Source: Antilocapra americana (Eukaryota > Chordata > Mammalia > Artiodactyla > Antilocapridae). From it: a stretch of DNA of 64,000 nt. The stretch is from assembly GCA_007570785.1 (NCBI GenBank), contig ML664159.1, positions 3,265,951 through 3,329,950 on the forward strand. Direction: 5' to 3'. Shown here piece after piece: positions 1 through 12,804 of this stretch. Both the position numbers and the translations under genes were made by a program. Positions within the stretch are counted from its first letter, which is position 1. Each line of letters starts with the position of its first letter. The notes beneath the pieces were generated by a model. That model did no database searches and had not been told where the DNA came from. It was given only the letters and a program-made list of their open reading frames with translations.

Positions 1-714
1 CTGTGGGGAGTTACACTGTCCCTTGCCCACCCCACCCCATTTTTTCCTACAGATGAAAATCCACATGTAATTAATGTCCATGATAGCTGGAGCCTACAAC
101 ATGAATATTGATTGAATTTTGAGTTTAGAATACCAAAAACTTTTAGGAATAATTTTTTTTTGGGGGGTGCATAGCTCATGTAATTCTCAATACACAGTGG
201 CTATTACTAGAGAATAGTGACTCTTGGCCCCCACTCATGGGTTCATGGCTGAACCCATGCTTCTAACCACTGCATCCCACAGCCTCACTCCTGCACTTTC
301 TCCTCTAATTGTATGAATAACTATAAAGAAACTCATTTATCTAAATAGAACTAATAATTATCAGTTTTCACTGATTCAGTATTTTCTTCAATCTAGCAAA
401 TGTTTTGAAAAATACTATGCACAATATATTTCAAGCAAATGATTAACCATTTTGCCTCTTTTTTAATGCTGAGTTGGAGATCTAATTTCTTTCTTTGTGG
501 CAGTCTCTGCGTATTCTTAACCTTCTATGTTGCATAATAACACCTAAACTTTTCTTTTCCTATTGAAATAAAGGCTGCCAACCAAACTGTAAGTGAAATG
601 TCACATACAATGTGAAAGTCCACTTGACAAAAAGATGAAATTCAGTAGCACATCAAAGGTCAGGTTCTGGGCAGGCCTGTTCCTGCTCTTCGTTTGTTGG
701 TTCATTTGTCTGTC

Positions 715-812
715 CATGCGTTCATTCATTCAACTGTGTGTGTTGAGCATCTGCTCTGTGTCTGACACTGTGTTGGGCACTGGGGATAGAGAGGGTCCAG
801 AGCCTGCTGGGG
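715..812 (-). repeat. L2 LINE 3' end fragment
   Basis: Reading plus, a CATTCA run is followed by sequence like 'gagcatctgctctgtgtctgacactgtg...ggcactgggga', the antisense of the L2 3' end. It is diverged. Confidence 0.6.
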
Positions 813-2657
813 TGTAACCACATCCTGATTCGGAGCCCCGTGTGGCCTGCTTCTCACCTCAGTCGCAGGGGCTGGAGTGACGCCCCACTCTAGCTTTGCG
901 TCTGGGACTCCAAACTGCGATACTCTCAGCGCACATCTCACAAAGTGTGTGCAAGTGGGGGATGTTAGATAACCATTATCGAAGCTTATCTTGAATAGAA
1001 TAACCAATTCAAAATGCTTATCTTGAGTAGAATAACCAATCCATTTCTCCCTGTCTGATTCTATGATTTCATGTCATGTTATGTTTTGTTCTTTTTGTTG
1101 TTGGCGTTGGTTTTTAACGGTAACTGAGCTGGAAGAAAAGGAGTATGACCAAAACCAGAAAAAGACTTTTGCCTTCAAAAGTCAATAGGGTTAAAATTTC
1201 AGCAATCTGAGCACATCTCTTACTATCAGCAAAACCATTCCTTAAGATTTCTATTATCAGTAAAATATTTCATATGTATCAGAAGAGCTGGCCAGTTTAC
1301 CAAACCATATCTTGATGGATAAAGTGAGGATGAATTTGAAACACATGGATTACATTTCCTTAAAATGTGTATGAGCTTAAAAGTTATTAATAACAATAAT
1401 AATGCCTGACTGGAAAACATTTGGGAATTACTTAAGCCCAAAGAGTTTAAAAAACTAGTTTCTAAGCTGAACTTAAATAGGTACCCTTATCCATTAGGGG
1501 GCTATAATTTATGTGAAAGGTATTCACAGGTAACACTTGAACATTCCAAGGATGGCAATATGCTATATTTTATTCTTTGCTTTGGAAACTGCTTCTTGTT
1601 TTAGTGCTTTAAATTCTCAAATAAACCCTTTAATTTATATACCTGATGAATTACTTTAGGAAGACAGAATAATTCTTTTTGCTATCACACATAAATTAAA
1701 AATCCACAATAGTCCAGAGAATTCAAAGCTAACCATGACAAAATTTCTGGAAACATTAACAAACATCTCAAGTGTTCAATGTACATTTTATATTGGAATT
1801 ATGGAGAAGCTGTACAATGTTAGTGTTGTATAAGAATAAATGTCTACGCTTGTCTTGATTCTCTTAATATAGATTACATTATTTTTATGAATTCAAAGGT
1901 TTTGTTAAAAAATCAAACAAACATTAAACCCCAGGGTATAATTATATTTATGAACTAGTACGACTATAAAATAAAAATTCAGTAGAAGGATATGATAGGG
2001 GATATAAGAATAGTCGTAACTGTCTACATTTACTGGAAAAGATAGCTTTTATTTAAATATTTTCAAGGTTATTTTTAGAAGAACTTAGAAAATCTTATGT
2101 AGATTTAGTAGAGAAAAGATGGTCCAAAGTACAATGACATCAGTTCTTAGTAAAATGAATGAAGGACAATTGGATTAACCTATAATACCAATGATATGTG
2201 TATTCACATATAGATACTTGTCTCAACCCATTTTTCAAGGTTTTGGGATTAGGAAAACATGCATTGCCTCCAGCATAGTTTTGCTTAATTTTAATTCTAT
2301 GCATATTTTAAGGGAAATGTAATCCAAATGTTTCTAACTAATTTATACAACTTGACTAAGCATCATTGAAGATATATTTGATATCCAAGGTATTCTGAGG
2401 TTACTGAAACTACCCTCCATGAGGAACTAAATGCCATGTTCCTAAAAAGTCAGAAGATCACACAGTACAAATTCACATATACTGAGGAGTAGAATTTTCT
2501 GGCTTCCAATCCTTCCTTTCAAAAACTCATATCCTATGAGAAGAATCAAGGCACAACTGCAACCACAAATTCAGTGCCACAAGCTGAATGACTGAGCCCC
2601 ATGTCCTGGAGAAGAAAACTAACCTCCTCAATTAAGAGGTAAACATTAAATTAAAGT

Positions 2658-2872
2658 GGCTTCACTGATGCCTCAGTGGTAAAGAATCTGCCTGCCAACC
2701 TGGGCACTTGGGTTTGATTCCTGGGATGGGAAGATCCCCTGGAGAAAGAAATGGTAACCCACTCCAGTAGCCTTGCCTGGGAAATCCTATGGACAGAGGA
2801 GCCTGGCAGGCTATAGTCCATGGGGCTGCAAAAAGTCAGACATGACTTACCAACTGAACAGTAACAACAACA
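2658..2872 (+). mobile_element. Bov-tA SINE
   Basis: It has a tRNA-Glu-like head with a B-box-like motif (ggtttgattcctggg), the body 'agatcccctggagaa', 'cccactccag' and 'agtccatggggctgcaaa', and an (AAC)n tail. It is moderately diverged. Confidence 0.92.
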
Positions 2873-2952
2873 ATTAAATGAAGAGTCAGTGAATCACTGT
2901 TAGGAAGAAAATTATTTTCTCTACTAGTAGGACACATTGGAATTTCTCATTG

Positions 2953-3112
2953 TTGCAGTAGTGGGTACATAAGAATCACATGGGGGATCTTGTTAAATTG
3001 TAGAGGCTTGATACAGTAGGTTTAAGACAGGCCTGAGAATCTGAATATATAACAAGTCCCCAGGTGAGGTCAATGTTGCTGGTCAATGGACTACACTTTG
3101 AGAAGCAAGGCT
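2953..3112. mobile_element. MER20-like DNA transposon remnant
   Basis: It carries the 'agaatcacatggggga' and 'cccaggtga...actttgagaagca' pattern of the short palindromic hAT-Charlie element MER20. It lies directly beside a MER5A copy. Confidence 0.55.
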
Positions 3113-3117
3113 CTGCT

Positions 3118-3346
3118 GCAGTTTCGGACACTCCTGATATTTTGGATTGGATAATTCTTTGTTTCAGTAGAAGAGGGTTGGGGGAGGGCACAGTCCATTC
3201 ACTGTAAGATGTTTAGCAGCATCCCTGGCTTCTACCCCCTAGATGACAGCAGCACCTGCCTCTCCCCCAGACAAACGAAAATGTCCCCAGACATTACTAA
3301 GAGTCCCCAGTCTGGCCATAAAATTGCCTCCAGTGGAGAACCACTA
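3118..3346 (-). mobile_element. MER5A DNA transposon
   Basis: Antisense MER5A: 'gatgtttagcagcatccctggc', 'aaatgtccccagacatt' and the terminal 'ggagaaccacta' are recognisable, and the element is close to full length. The 20-base limit is respected by splitting the motifs. Confidence 0.8.
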
Positions 3347-3881
3347 CTTTCTTGTTATGTTTAGGGGTTATAGGCTTGCTGCATAATGTAAATACCTTTT
3401 TGATGAACTAGATTCACTGAATACAGACTTATCAACCAAATAAACAGTTGTCTTCTCCCCTGCCTCTGAGCAATTATCATTTTTTTATTTATGGATACTC
3501 TAGGTTTTCTTAAACTAATCTTATTTCCCTCCTTACTATGATCACTAGAATGCTCAGAATTAAATTTGCAAACCACATTTAAAAATTGAAAATTTCCAGG
3601 GATACAATGCTGGAAAATAACTCAACTATTGGATTTATTTTATTTTTATATGTTTGTTTTGTTCTCCTCAAATTGAGCAAATTATGTCTTTTTTTATTAT
3701 ATATTTTTGTAGGCTCCTTTATAACAACACTTTGAAATGAGATCAGTTTCCTTTACGTAAGGTAAGCCAAATCATTTAAACAGAAATATACCAGCTAGGA
3801 CAGATTAATTTATTGATCATGATTGGTCATTTACTATTTGATAGATATTGATAAATCTAAGCAGAGAGTGAGGCAATTGTC

Positions 3882-3937
3882 AAAAGTACTGAACAATCAA
3901 CTATACTTCAATTTAAAAGAAGGTAAAAAAAAATTAT
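3882..3937 (+). repeat. L1 3' terminal fragment
   Basis: A short piece matches the artiodactyl L1 3' end (caatcaactatacttcaatt) followed by an A-rich tail. Confidence 0.5.
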
Positions 3938-4077
3938 TGAACAATCTGGCCTATTTTCTCCCAATAAACTATTAGAAATTGATGGATACAGTTATCTTGG
4001 ACAAGCACAGAGAATTAACATTTTAAACCTTACTTTAGAAATATAAAATCATCAATAACATTGAGGCTGATTAAAAA

Positions 4078-4442
4078 TGTGGCCAAAATACAAATACCAT
4101 ATGATATCACTTATATGTAGACTCTAAAAAATTATACAAATTATTTACAAAACAGAAATAGACTCAGATACAGAAAACAGACTATGGTTACCGAAGGGAA
4201 AATGGGGGGGAAGGATAAATTAGGAGTTTTAGATGAACAGATACACACTACTGAATACAAAATAGATAAATAACAAGGACCTACTGTATGGCACTAGGAG
4301 CTACATGGAAAAGAATAACCTATATGGAAATAACCTGTATGAAAAAGAATATATCCTTTTTCAGAACCATATAACTGAATCACTTTGCTGTACACCTGAA
4401 ACTAATACAACACTGTTAATCAACTATACATCAATGAAAACA
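4078..4442 (+). repeat. Artiodactyl L1 3' UTR fragment
   Basis: It contains 'tatggttaccgaaggg', 'ggataaattaggagtt', 'acaaggacctactgtat' and 'tcaactatacatcaatgaaaa', the 3' end of an older artiodactyl L1. It is in the same family as 10470-10885 and the L1 part of 30463-31003. Confidence 0.8.
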
Positions 4443-4599
4443 AGTTGCCAAATAATGAACATTTTACATTTTGCCAGCTCTGACATAAGACTTAGAATTA
4501 ATTTAGAGCATAAGGCATCTTATAACAGGATCTTAAAAAAGATGCAGCTGAGTGCTTTTCAAGTTTCTTTAGGTTGTGGAATTCTTGGTTTAAACACAT

Positions 4600-4975
4600 C
4601 TCAGGAAGACCATTGTGTAACACCAGCCTCCTGAGAGCTGCTCGGTTCGTAGAGCAAGAAAGGAAAGAAGCATGGAGTGTCTGGGGCCCGCCCAAGGGGC
4701 CCCTGATGGTCTTTTGGGAGCACAGGCCGAAAACTCAGGACCTTGTGATACACTCTTGGGTTATGTGTGAGGAACTGGTGTCACAGGAGATCAAGCAATC
4801 TGCTGCGGGAACTAGAGCTGCCCAATGTCAGAGCTGGGACCTCAATTCAATTCTACAGACTCTGGTTAGAGAGGATTCTGAGGAGTCTGGACTTCTCACC
4901 CGGGGCCAAGTTCTCAGCCTCTCTGTTACTGAGTTACAAAATAGTTGTTCTAAAACTGTTACAAAAGTTTAAGTC
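4600..4975 (+). other. GC-richer block, probably an old unidentified repeat
   Basis: The base composition is visibly richer in G and C than either flank. It carries an open frame of 132 codons (4574-4972, plus) with no domain I recognise and no convincing start context. It reads like an old LTR or ERV fragment, but I cannot name it. I do not call a gene here. Confidence 0.3.
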
Positions 4976-5115
4976 TTGAAGAAATGTATACTTTAAAACG
5001 TGCAAGTTCCTCCCACTTTCTCCTATTTTCCTGTACTCCCATAGCCAATCTGATTCTTCAGAGAAAACTAGTGGTGAGAGATGATGGGTATCTTTCTAGA
5101 ACTATCCCACTTTGT

Positions 5116-5140
5116 ATGTATATATATATATAATATATAA
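5116..5140. repeat. TA-rich microsatellite
   Basis: Alternating TA with an interruption. Confidence 0.7.
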
Positions 5141-5324
5141 ATAATGCAAATCCTTTCATTTGTCCTGTTCTTTGCAAGCTCTATTTCTACTTTTATCACA
5201 GCACTTAACACTTCTCAACACTCTACATACTTCATTTATTTATCATTTCTATTATTTATTGTATATCTTTTCCCACTAGATCAGTCTCTGTGAAGGCAAG
5301 GGTATTTGCCTGTTTTGTTCAGTG

Positions 5325-5402
5325 ATGTGTTCCCAGTTCTTAGAATGATGCTGGCTTGTGGTAGGCACACAGAAATACTTGTTGAATTAATGAATGAATG
5401 AA
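5325..5402 (+). repeat. L2 LINE 3' end
   Basis: The 'gtggtaggcacacagaaatac' region, a close relative of the L2 terminus, ends in a GAATGAATGAA tail. Confidence 0.65.
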
Positions 5403-5474
5403 GAGTGAATAGTCGGGATTAATGTGCAGAACACAGAAGATTTTTTGGGCAGTACAACAATTCTGCATGATACT

Positions 5475-5925
5475 GCAAAGGTAGATACATCCAGACAATG
5501 GAATATTATTTACTGCTAAAAAGAAATGAGCTATCAAGTCCCAAAAAGGCATGAAGGGAACTTTCCTGGTGGTCCAGTGGTTGAGAATCTGCCTGCCAAT
5601 GCAGGACACATGGGTTTGATCCCTAGTCTAGGAAGATTCAACATGCTTCGGGGCAACCAAGCCTGTGCACCACAACTACCGAAGCCTGCACTGCAGCAAG
5701 AGAAGTCACCACAATGAGAAGCCCACACACTGCAGCTAGAGAGTAGCCCCTGCTCGCCATAATTAGAAAAATCCCCTGCCCAGCAGTGAAGACTCAGCAG
5801 CCATGAATTTATTGATTAATTTTTTAAAAAGGCATAAGGGGGCTTAAATTCATATAACTAAGTGAAAAAAAGCCAATCTGAAAAGGCTACTTGGAAATTA
5901 GGGGGTTTGATATGAGAAGCAAAAT
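5475..5925 (+). mobile_element. CHR-type SINE (5553-5825) inserted in an old L1
   Basis: The SINE begins 'ctttcctggtggtccagtgg' and runs through the CHR body (cctgtgcaccacaacta, cagcagccatgaa) to a T/A tail. Its flanks repeat aaaaaggcat at 5543-5552 and 5826-5835, a 10-bp target-site duplication. The sequence on both sides (5475-5542 and 5836-5925) is one interrupted L1 fragment: 'caatggaatattattta...' before and 'actaagtgaaaaaaagcc' after. Confidence 0.78.
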
Positions 5926-7749
5926 CCGAGCTCCTGCAATGACATCTCCTGCATTTGTGGCCTATTTTAATGATGGCACAATATTTTAATGACTGTTGGA
6001 TAATTGGTGTGCATATTTCATCTGAAAAATGATAGTTTTCCATAAAATAATTTATTTTTTTAAAGCCCACTGAATATTTTATTAGGAAAATAAAAAATTT
6101 GCCTTTTGTAATTTCTTTCTGGTCTCTAATATGGACAGGGCATAAATGTTGACAGAGGAAACCCAAGGACTTGGTGTCCTTTAATTAGCTCTTTTTACCT
6201 GACCCTGAGTGGGCCTGCCAATACATGACATGAAGCTCTGTCTGCTTTAGACAGATTCATCTGCTCCTTGTAAACATGCACCTCTATGGAAATGGACTAT
6301 AATAGAAATAAATGGCTGCCAAATTGTCAAACACCTGAACTCTTGATTGCCAACTGTGTGACTGCCTATGTTTTGGAAATACATTTAAAAATCCTCCATT
6401 ATCTGAAGTTTGGCAGTTCATGTGGAGCAAACAAGAGGAAACTATCTCCCCGGCCCCTCCCCTTTCCTCTGTTAGATCAAAACCCTTTACTCAGCCATAT
6501 AATCTCTTTCCAGTTTCCTGGCTACCAGCTCTTCATCACCAGCAGAGCTCAGAAATATAGATTTGCTCAGTTTTTAAATGAGATTTGATGATATCAAGGG
6601 ACCATTTTGTTTCCCTACAGGGCATATACTGCCAGTTTAATAATGAAAGTAAATAAAAAAAATAACATTCACTTTTCTGAAATTGGGTTTGTGGCAAATT
6701 GGATCAAAATGTACTTTTCTGCTGGGGACCATCAGTGGCTCAGGACCATTTCGTCCACCACTGTATGCTTGGGAGTAAAGACAGTCCCCAAACAGCAATA
6801 ATAAAAGACTGATAATAATCCCTGAGTGTGAACTTCCTTAAAAAAAGATTAAAATACTTATTACAGACATAAAAGTATAATGCCATATAGCCTTCTATTT
6901 TATAGATAACATATTTAGAAGAATATATTTAAGAATATGAAATATTTCACAGCAGACTACTTCTGCTCCTGCTATCTTCTTCTTTTCTTCCTCCTCTTCC
7001 TTCTTTTAACATGGCTACTTTAAGGACAAGATATACTGAAAGATACTCCCCTATGCATTTTTTGCTCAATTTACATACTTACTTTTGCTTCTGTTTATTT
7101 ATTAGTGAGGTCCCTTTAAATCTGTTAGACACATACCCAAGGTAGACATTATGTTAGAGGAGCTGACAATTTCAAGAGTTTAGTTTTGACCCATTTCATT
7201 TACAGGCAGATAATTTTTCCAATGTACATATCAATTTCACATTGCACTGTTTTCTAGTTGGATGAATAGACCTCTTCATCCACAGATAATATCAGGTAAA
7301 ATAAGGTGCAATTAAGCAGCACACCTCTTTGTCCAATAGCACAGTTAGGGAATTTTATTTAGTCATTTATTTGAAGGTGTAAAGAAAATCATACTTTTTA
7401 TTTTTTGTACCAAGAAGGAGCTTTTGAAAATATAAATAATAAGAAGGTTATCTGATGTCCTCTAGTGGAACTCTGGGACAAGTTAGGTTGTGGATTTAAG
7501 AGTGGAACATCCTTACCAGTGACATTGTAATTGTCTAGGTCTTGCAGTTGCTCTTGGCTGGGGACGAACAAGGGCAGTGATTTGATATTAACTCATAGGA
7601 AGGCTTCAGAAGGGATCTTTTCAAAAGGATGTGTAGATCTTCCTTTAGCCGTACTATCTGGATGTTTCTCATGGGTCAGTGTAGATGACAAAAACCAGGA
7701 TATGTGTGGCAGGAGAAAGTGAAAGGGAGAACTCAGCTGCCATTTTACC

Positions 7750-7936
7750 TATCTTCTCTCTTTTTTCTTTTATTTGGCTGCACCAGGTTTCAGTACAGTT
7801 TGCAGGCTCTTTAGTTGTCACATGCGAACTCTTAGTTGCAGCATGTGGGATCTAGTTCCCGACCAGTAATTGAACCCGGGCTCCCTGCATTGGGAGTGTG
7901 GACTCTTAGCCACTGGGTCACCAGCGAAGTCCCTAC
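7750..7936 (-). mobile_element. CHR-type SINE
   Basis: Antisense copy: T-rich tail, 'tttggctgcacca', 'cttagttgcagcatgtggg', 'attgaacccgggctccctg' and terminal 'gcgaagtccc'. Confidence 0.8.
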
Positions 7937-10469
7937 CTGTCTTCTTTTGATGAAAATTCACTCTGGAGAAATGGCAACTGGTGAGTAGGTAATCCAAGAT
8001 AAATTCCAAAGCATCAAGAAAAAGTCTCTAGAAATTTACTTTCCCTTAACATGTGTTCTCCAAACAAGGGTTCGGTGGACCACTTCAATGAAATGAGGCT
8101 CCAGGGAATTTGTGACAGCTTCCTATTTGTTGTTTTTCCCTCTTAAATCGTATCAAAAAACTTTAGGATTTTTCTCTTCATACAAATATTACAACTTTCT
8201 CCATGGGTAAATGATCCAAATCCTAGGATTAAACCAATCTACTCTGAAAAAGAAAGAAAAGCTCCAGAACTATTAGGTGGATCAGTGTTATCATTATCCT
8301 CCTTATTGGATCATTTGAGGAGAAAGAGGTAAGGACTGGTGTGGGCTTTGCCTCTTCAGTCATCCCAGCATGAGGCTGAACTTGACTGCATACAAAATTT
8401 TAATAAGGAATTCTTACTTGTAATTATGAAAATAGCACCTGCTTCTTGATATTTACAATGAACCTTTTTTAAATTTTTGTATATTCTCATATTTGTTCCA
8501 GTCAAGAAGAATCAACTCATGTGGGTCTTTCAAGAAGGGACTATATTACCAGTTTTAAAATTAGCTTTCTGCAAGTCAGCTGTGCTGACGTGCTCTACAG
8601 ATGGGATGTATTTTCACTCAATCAGGAAATACTTCAAAGTGAACCAAAGCAGCATTGATGGGTTCTTGTAAGATTTTATATCTTCCTTTATGGAACTCCA
8701 GTGATGGCCAGACTTTCAAGGATTTATTTCCATATCATGTGCTTTGTTTTTAACCTGTAAATCATTTTTGTTCACATAAATGAATACCAGTGATTCAGAT
8801 TTTTAAAATCCTTGGAAGATGAACTAAATTCCTTTGGACTTTTGTGTAAATATAATTGGGCAGATATTAGACTAGCACTCTCATATGAATACACAACTTT
8901 CAGTGGTTGGCAAATCTGCGCCTATGCCGGAGGCCAATGGTGCCCAGGAGAGAATAACTGATTTAGGATTAACAGGCTCTTGCATACTCAAAATGAACTG
9001 CTGACCCAAATTCTTAAATAAGACCTAAGGTTTTCTAGACACAATGATAGATTTGTGCTGACCTATTTACACCATTGCCTGACCCCACTGTGATCAATAT
9101 CATACAGTAATAAGATGGCTGACTGAGGATAAAAATTGTATTTGTGACCTGATTTACCACATATTGAATTCTGCTGTACGGTGACTAGTGAGGCGCCTAT
9201 TCTTTCAGTATGTTTTATTACTGAAGTATTAGGCTGTACCAAATGAAAGTGATGTTTTTTTGGTCAAAATAAGGAAGCTGAACATCAGTTTCTTGCTTTT
9301 TGTTTTCATATGAGTCAAACCAATACCAAAAGAACTTTTCTAAAAGATTGTTTTGTCATGTCTTTTTAGCATGGACTTTGTAACATCAGTCTAAAATTAA
9401 TCCTAATACTTTGTTGTTGTTCTTATTTCCTGCTGGCTTAATTTGTCTTTTTAACTTCTAATGTTGTGGAAGTGGTGTTTATGGTTTTCCTCTTTGTTTC
9501 TTGATTACTTTGCATAATTTATCAAGAAAGACCAAATATGCCTCTTCTATACCGATGACACATAAAACAGAACATAGATTCTAAGCCTAAATCTTTCTTA
9601 ATAAACTTTTAAGAAAAGAAACAGTATTGTTGAGCTGAGTGATTTCATGACATAAGCAAAACTGTGTCGGCCAGATGACTGCTGGCATTTTGCTGAGTGG
9701 TTTACACAATCTCTGAAATAATAACAGTGTGTCCCCTGCAGTTAGCATGAGTCCTTTCTTGCTGGATGTGTTTATGGTGAGTCATATACATCTTCAATCC
9801 CTTACACACATCCCGGTGCAAAGAATTTACCAGGAACTTCTAGGAAATTACAAAAGCATAAATGAATCCAAAATGCCAGCTTAAAAAAGTACATTCTCAG
9901 TTTCAGGTGATTTTTGGTAGAAAATATGAAAAGAAAAAAAAATTTAATAAAAATGATGAATTCTTGCAATATTTTAGGAGAAAACCCAAAGTCACCCAGT
10001 TAACTCTAAAACTCCCCAAATAATTCAAGGCCATGAGAAATACGTTTTTGACAGCTAGATACTTGAAGTAACTCTGCCAGTTTTCTTTTACATTCTCACA
10101 AGATTAAACCTCACCATACAGCACACCTTAAATGATTTAAGTTAAACTTAAAAAAAAATAAACAACTATTCTTGTAGATGAAAATGTATCTAACATTTTT
10201 GCTACAGACATCCTCTGTCAAACTGAAAAATTCACTTAACCTTTCTTATATTAAATTCTCCAACATTTTGTGTTAACTTAATAGCAAAACATGCAATTTA
10301 AAGAGTTTGTGTTAATTCAGTCTTACTGATTTCAGCTGCTTTCAAGTCCTGGTATACTTAATTATCCAAAACTTACATTGAATATGAATAATGTCACTTT
10401 TATTGTTACCATTTTATAAAAGAATTAAAAAAACTAATCAATAAATTAATGTAAACGCTTTTGAATATG

Positions 10470-10885
10470 TCAGATTCCCTAGAGATCACCACACTAAGTG
10501 AAATAAGCTGGACAGAGAAAGACAAATATCATATGATTTGCTTATATGAGGAATCTAACAAAAAGAATGATATAAAACGAACTTATATACAAGATAAAAG
10601 TAGATCCACAAACAATAGATAACAAACTTATGGTTACCAAAGGGGAAAGGTGGGGAGGGATAAATTAGGAGTTTGGGGTTAACATATGTACACTACTATA
10701 TATAAAATAGATAACCAACAGGACCTACTATATAGCAAAGAGAGATAAACTCAATATTTTGTAATAATCTCTAAGGGAGAAGAATCTGAAAAAGAATATA
10801 TACACATATATATAACTGAGTCAGTTTGCTGTACATCTGAAAATAACACAACACTGTAAATCTGCTATACTTCAATAAAAAAAAG
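10470..10885 (+). repeat. Artiodactyl L1 3' end
   Basis: The end of ORF2 and 3' UTR: 'aagtgaaataagctggacag', 'cttatggttaccaaagggga', 'caggacctactatatagca', 'gctatacttcaataaaaaaa'. It is 5'-truncated and well preserved. Confidence 0.85.
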
Positions 10886-11479
10886 GAAATGTCAAGATTC
10901 TATGCAAACATGCTAAATAGTAATAATTGTCATTATTAAATGCTTGAATCCTCCTTTTCTTTTGTTAGCATGAGAATCCACTCTTTCATATGATCTGGAT
11001 TGGAAGATGAGAGTAGGAAGTAGAGAATAGAAAAACCCTCCTTAGTCCCTAAACATGAAAGGGGATGATAGTAGGTGGGTAAATATGAATTAAATTCACT
11101 ATCCCACAGCTGTGCTACTTTCTAGACGAGGTGCTGCCTGGCTTTTTTCTATGAGAGCTGTAACCTGTGAAAAGATGTCATGACCTGCAAGTAGGCAAGG
11201 ACTGTCATCTAAATCTCAAGGGAAGAACATAGCTGCTGCATAAGAGTGATTGTAGGAAAGATCTAATGAGCTGCCAAGTGCCTTCAGCCACCCACACCTG
11301 CTCAAACCACTTCCAGAAGGGTAAGCCTGCCTTGGGCATGCTGACATTTTAGCACCTGTGTCTCCAGCCTGTCATCTTTCCTGGGGCCAGGACTAGGTCA
11401 TAGAACTTAACAGAGCATCAGAAAATTTAGTAGTCAAGGTAAATAATATTTTTAAAAATCAAAATTAATACAAAAAGGA

Positions 11480-11808
11480 TGTTGTGCTGTACTTGGTCAT
11501 GTCCAACGCTTTGTGACCCCACAGACTGTGGCCCACCAGGCACATTTGTCCATGGAGATTCTCCAGGCAAGAATACTGGAGTGGCTTGTCATGCCCTCCT
11601 CAAGGGGATCTTCCCAATCCAGGGATCAAACCCAGGTCTTCTGCATTGCAGGGGGATTCTTTACTCTCTGAACCAACAGGGAAGCCTAAGAGTACTGGAG
11701 TGGGTGGCCTATCTCTTCTCCAGGGGACCTTCCTGACCCAGGAATCGAACTGGGATCTCCTGCATTGCAGGAGGATTCTTTACCAGCTGAGCTACTGGGG
11801 AAGCCCCA
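11480..11808 (-). mobile_element. Dimeric Bov-tA SINE
   Basis: Two antisense SINE units follow each other; each has 'caggggatcttcc...' or a close variant and a 'gaacccaggtc'-like B box. The second unit ends 'ctactggggaagcccc'. This is the dimer form common in ruminants. Confidence 0.88.
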
Positions 11809-12104
11809 CAAAAAGAATAAATAATATCAAAACTGCAAATAAAGACATGATCAATGCTACTACTTAACTCTTTTTGCTTCAGCTCCAATATGGCTTGGCA
11901 AAACATTGTTACTTATTCTGACTTTACTAAATTTTACTGAGCTTTTTTGGTATCTCCTTAAATTGGGCACCTCAGGGAAGTTCTGGCCCTGATGTTCTTT
12001 TCTTACTTTGTTTAATTTTTTTCTGACTAGTTCACACTCTCACTGGCTCCTGACCTATATCACCTCCTGACCATGGTTTCCATCTTTTCTTTCTATAGTC
12101 TAAC

Positions 12105-12205
12105 CTTCAAGAGGTGACAGAGTCCATTTGTTTGGTTCATAACTGAACCTTTAGCATAGTACCTGGCATACAGTAGCTGCTTCGTAAGTGGTTGTTGAAT
12201 AAACA
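12105..12205 (+). repeat. L2 LINE 3' end
   Basis: 'tagcatagtacctggcatac' and 'gtggttgttgaataaa' match the L2 terminus. Confidence 0.6.
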
Positions 12206-12447
12206 GAAGAAGAATCTCCCATAGCTTTCTTGAATGAAGGGAAAATGCCTTTGGTTGGATGCCTAGCCCAGAGCCTATTTTGGGGCCATGGATCCCTTTC
12301 CAGAATTTTCTTAAACACTAGTATTGGGAAACCAGAAACAATTTATTCTGAGGTTTGAAAAAATCAGAGTTGGTGGACTTAGGTAGATTGAAATGGAATA
12401 AAAAAGATGACTGAATTTATTGGGAGAAGAGAAAAGAAAGAAAGAAA

Positions 12448-12653
12448 GTGAAGTTTCTCAGTAGTGTCCGACTCTGCAATCCCATGGACTATAGTCTACC
12501 AGGCTCCTCAGTCCGTGGAATTTTCCAGGCAAGAGTACTGGAGTAGGTTGCCATTTCCTTCTCCAGGGGATCTTCCTGACCCAAGGATTGAACCCGGGTC
12601 AACCCCGGGTCTTGCAGGCAGACGCTTTACCCTTTGAGCCATCAGGGAAGCCC
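12448..12653 (-). mobile_element. Bov-tA SINE beside exon D
   Basis: Antisense full unit ending 'catcagggaagcccta'. It holds a tandem duplication of the B-box segment (aacccgggtc at 12591-12600 followed by aaccccgggtc). It lies in the intron about 150 bp past the exon D donor. Confidence 0.9.
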
Positions 12654-12804
12654 TAAAGCAATCAAAATAATATAAGGGTGTTTTCAAATTATTTATTTTG
12701 CAAAAGATTCAGAAGGATATGGCAATTTATATTACTGGAGTTTTATTTGTTTTTTTCTAGTGATGCCTGAAATTTCTTAAGTTTGGGGAGTTCAGGTCAC
12801 TTAC

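Larger units (their letters stand above)
1..12804 (-). other. VEPH1: VEPH1 intron downstream of exon D (partial)
   Basis: Intronic sequence, more than 12.8 kb, whose 3' end lies outside the window. It is AT-rich. Between the listed repeats I see no coding exon, RNA gene or CpG island. The stretches 1-715, 815-2657, 5930-7750, 7940-10470 and 10890-11480 look unique: AT-rich, with no open frame above chance and nothing I recognise. I looked for the next VEPH1 exon (the TVRSCVAKLFF segment) and did not see it. Confidence 0.8.

Noticed and set aside
1..12804. Further VEPH1 exons encoding the C-terminal region and PH domain
   Set aside because: No frame or flanking splice signals matching the expected following segment (TVRSCVAKLFF) were seen; they are likely outside the window.
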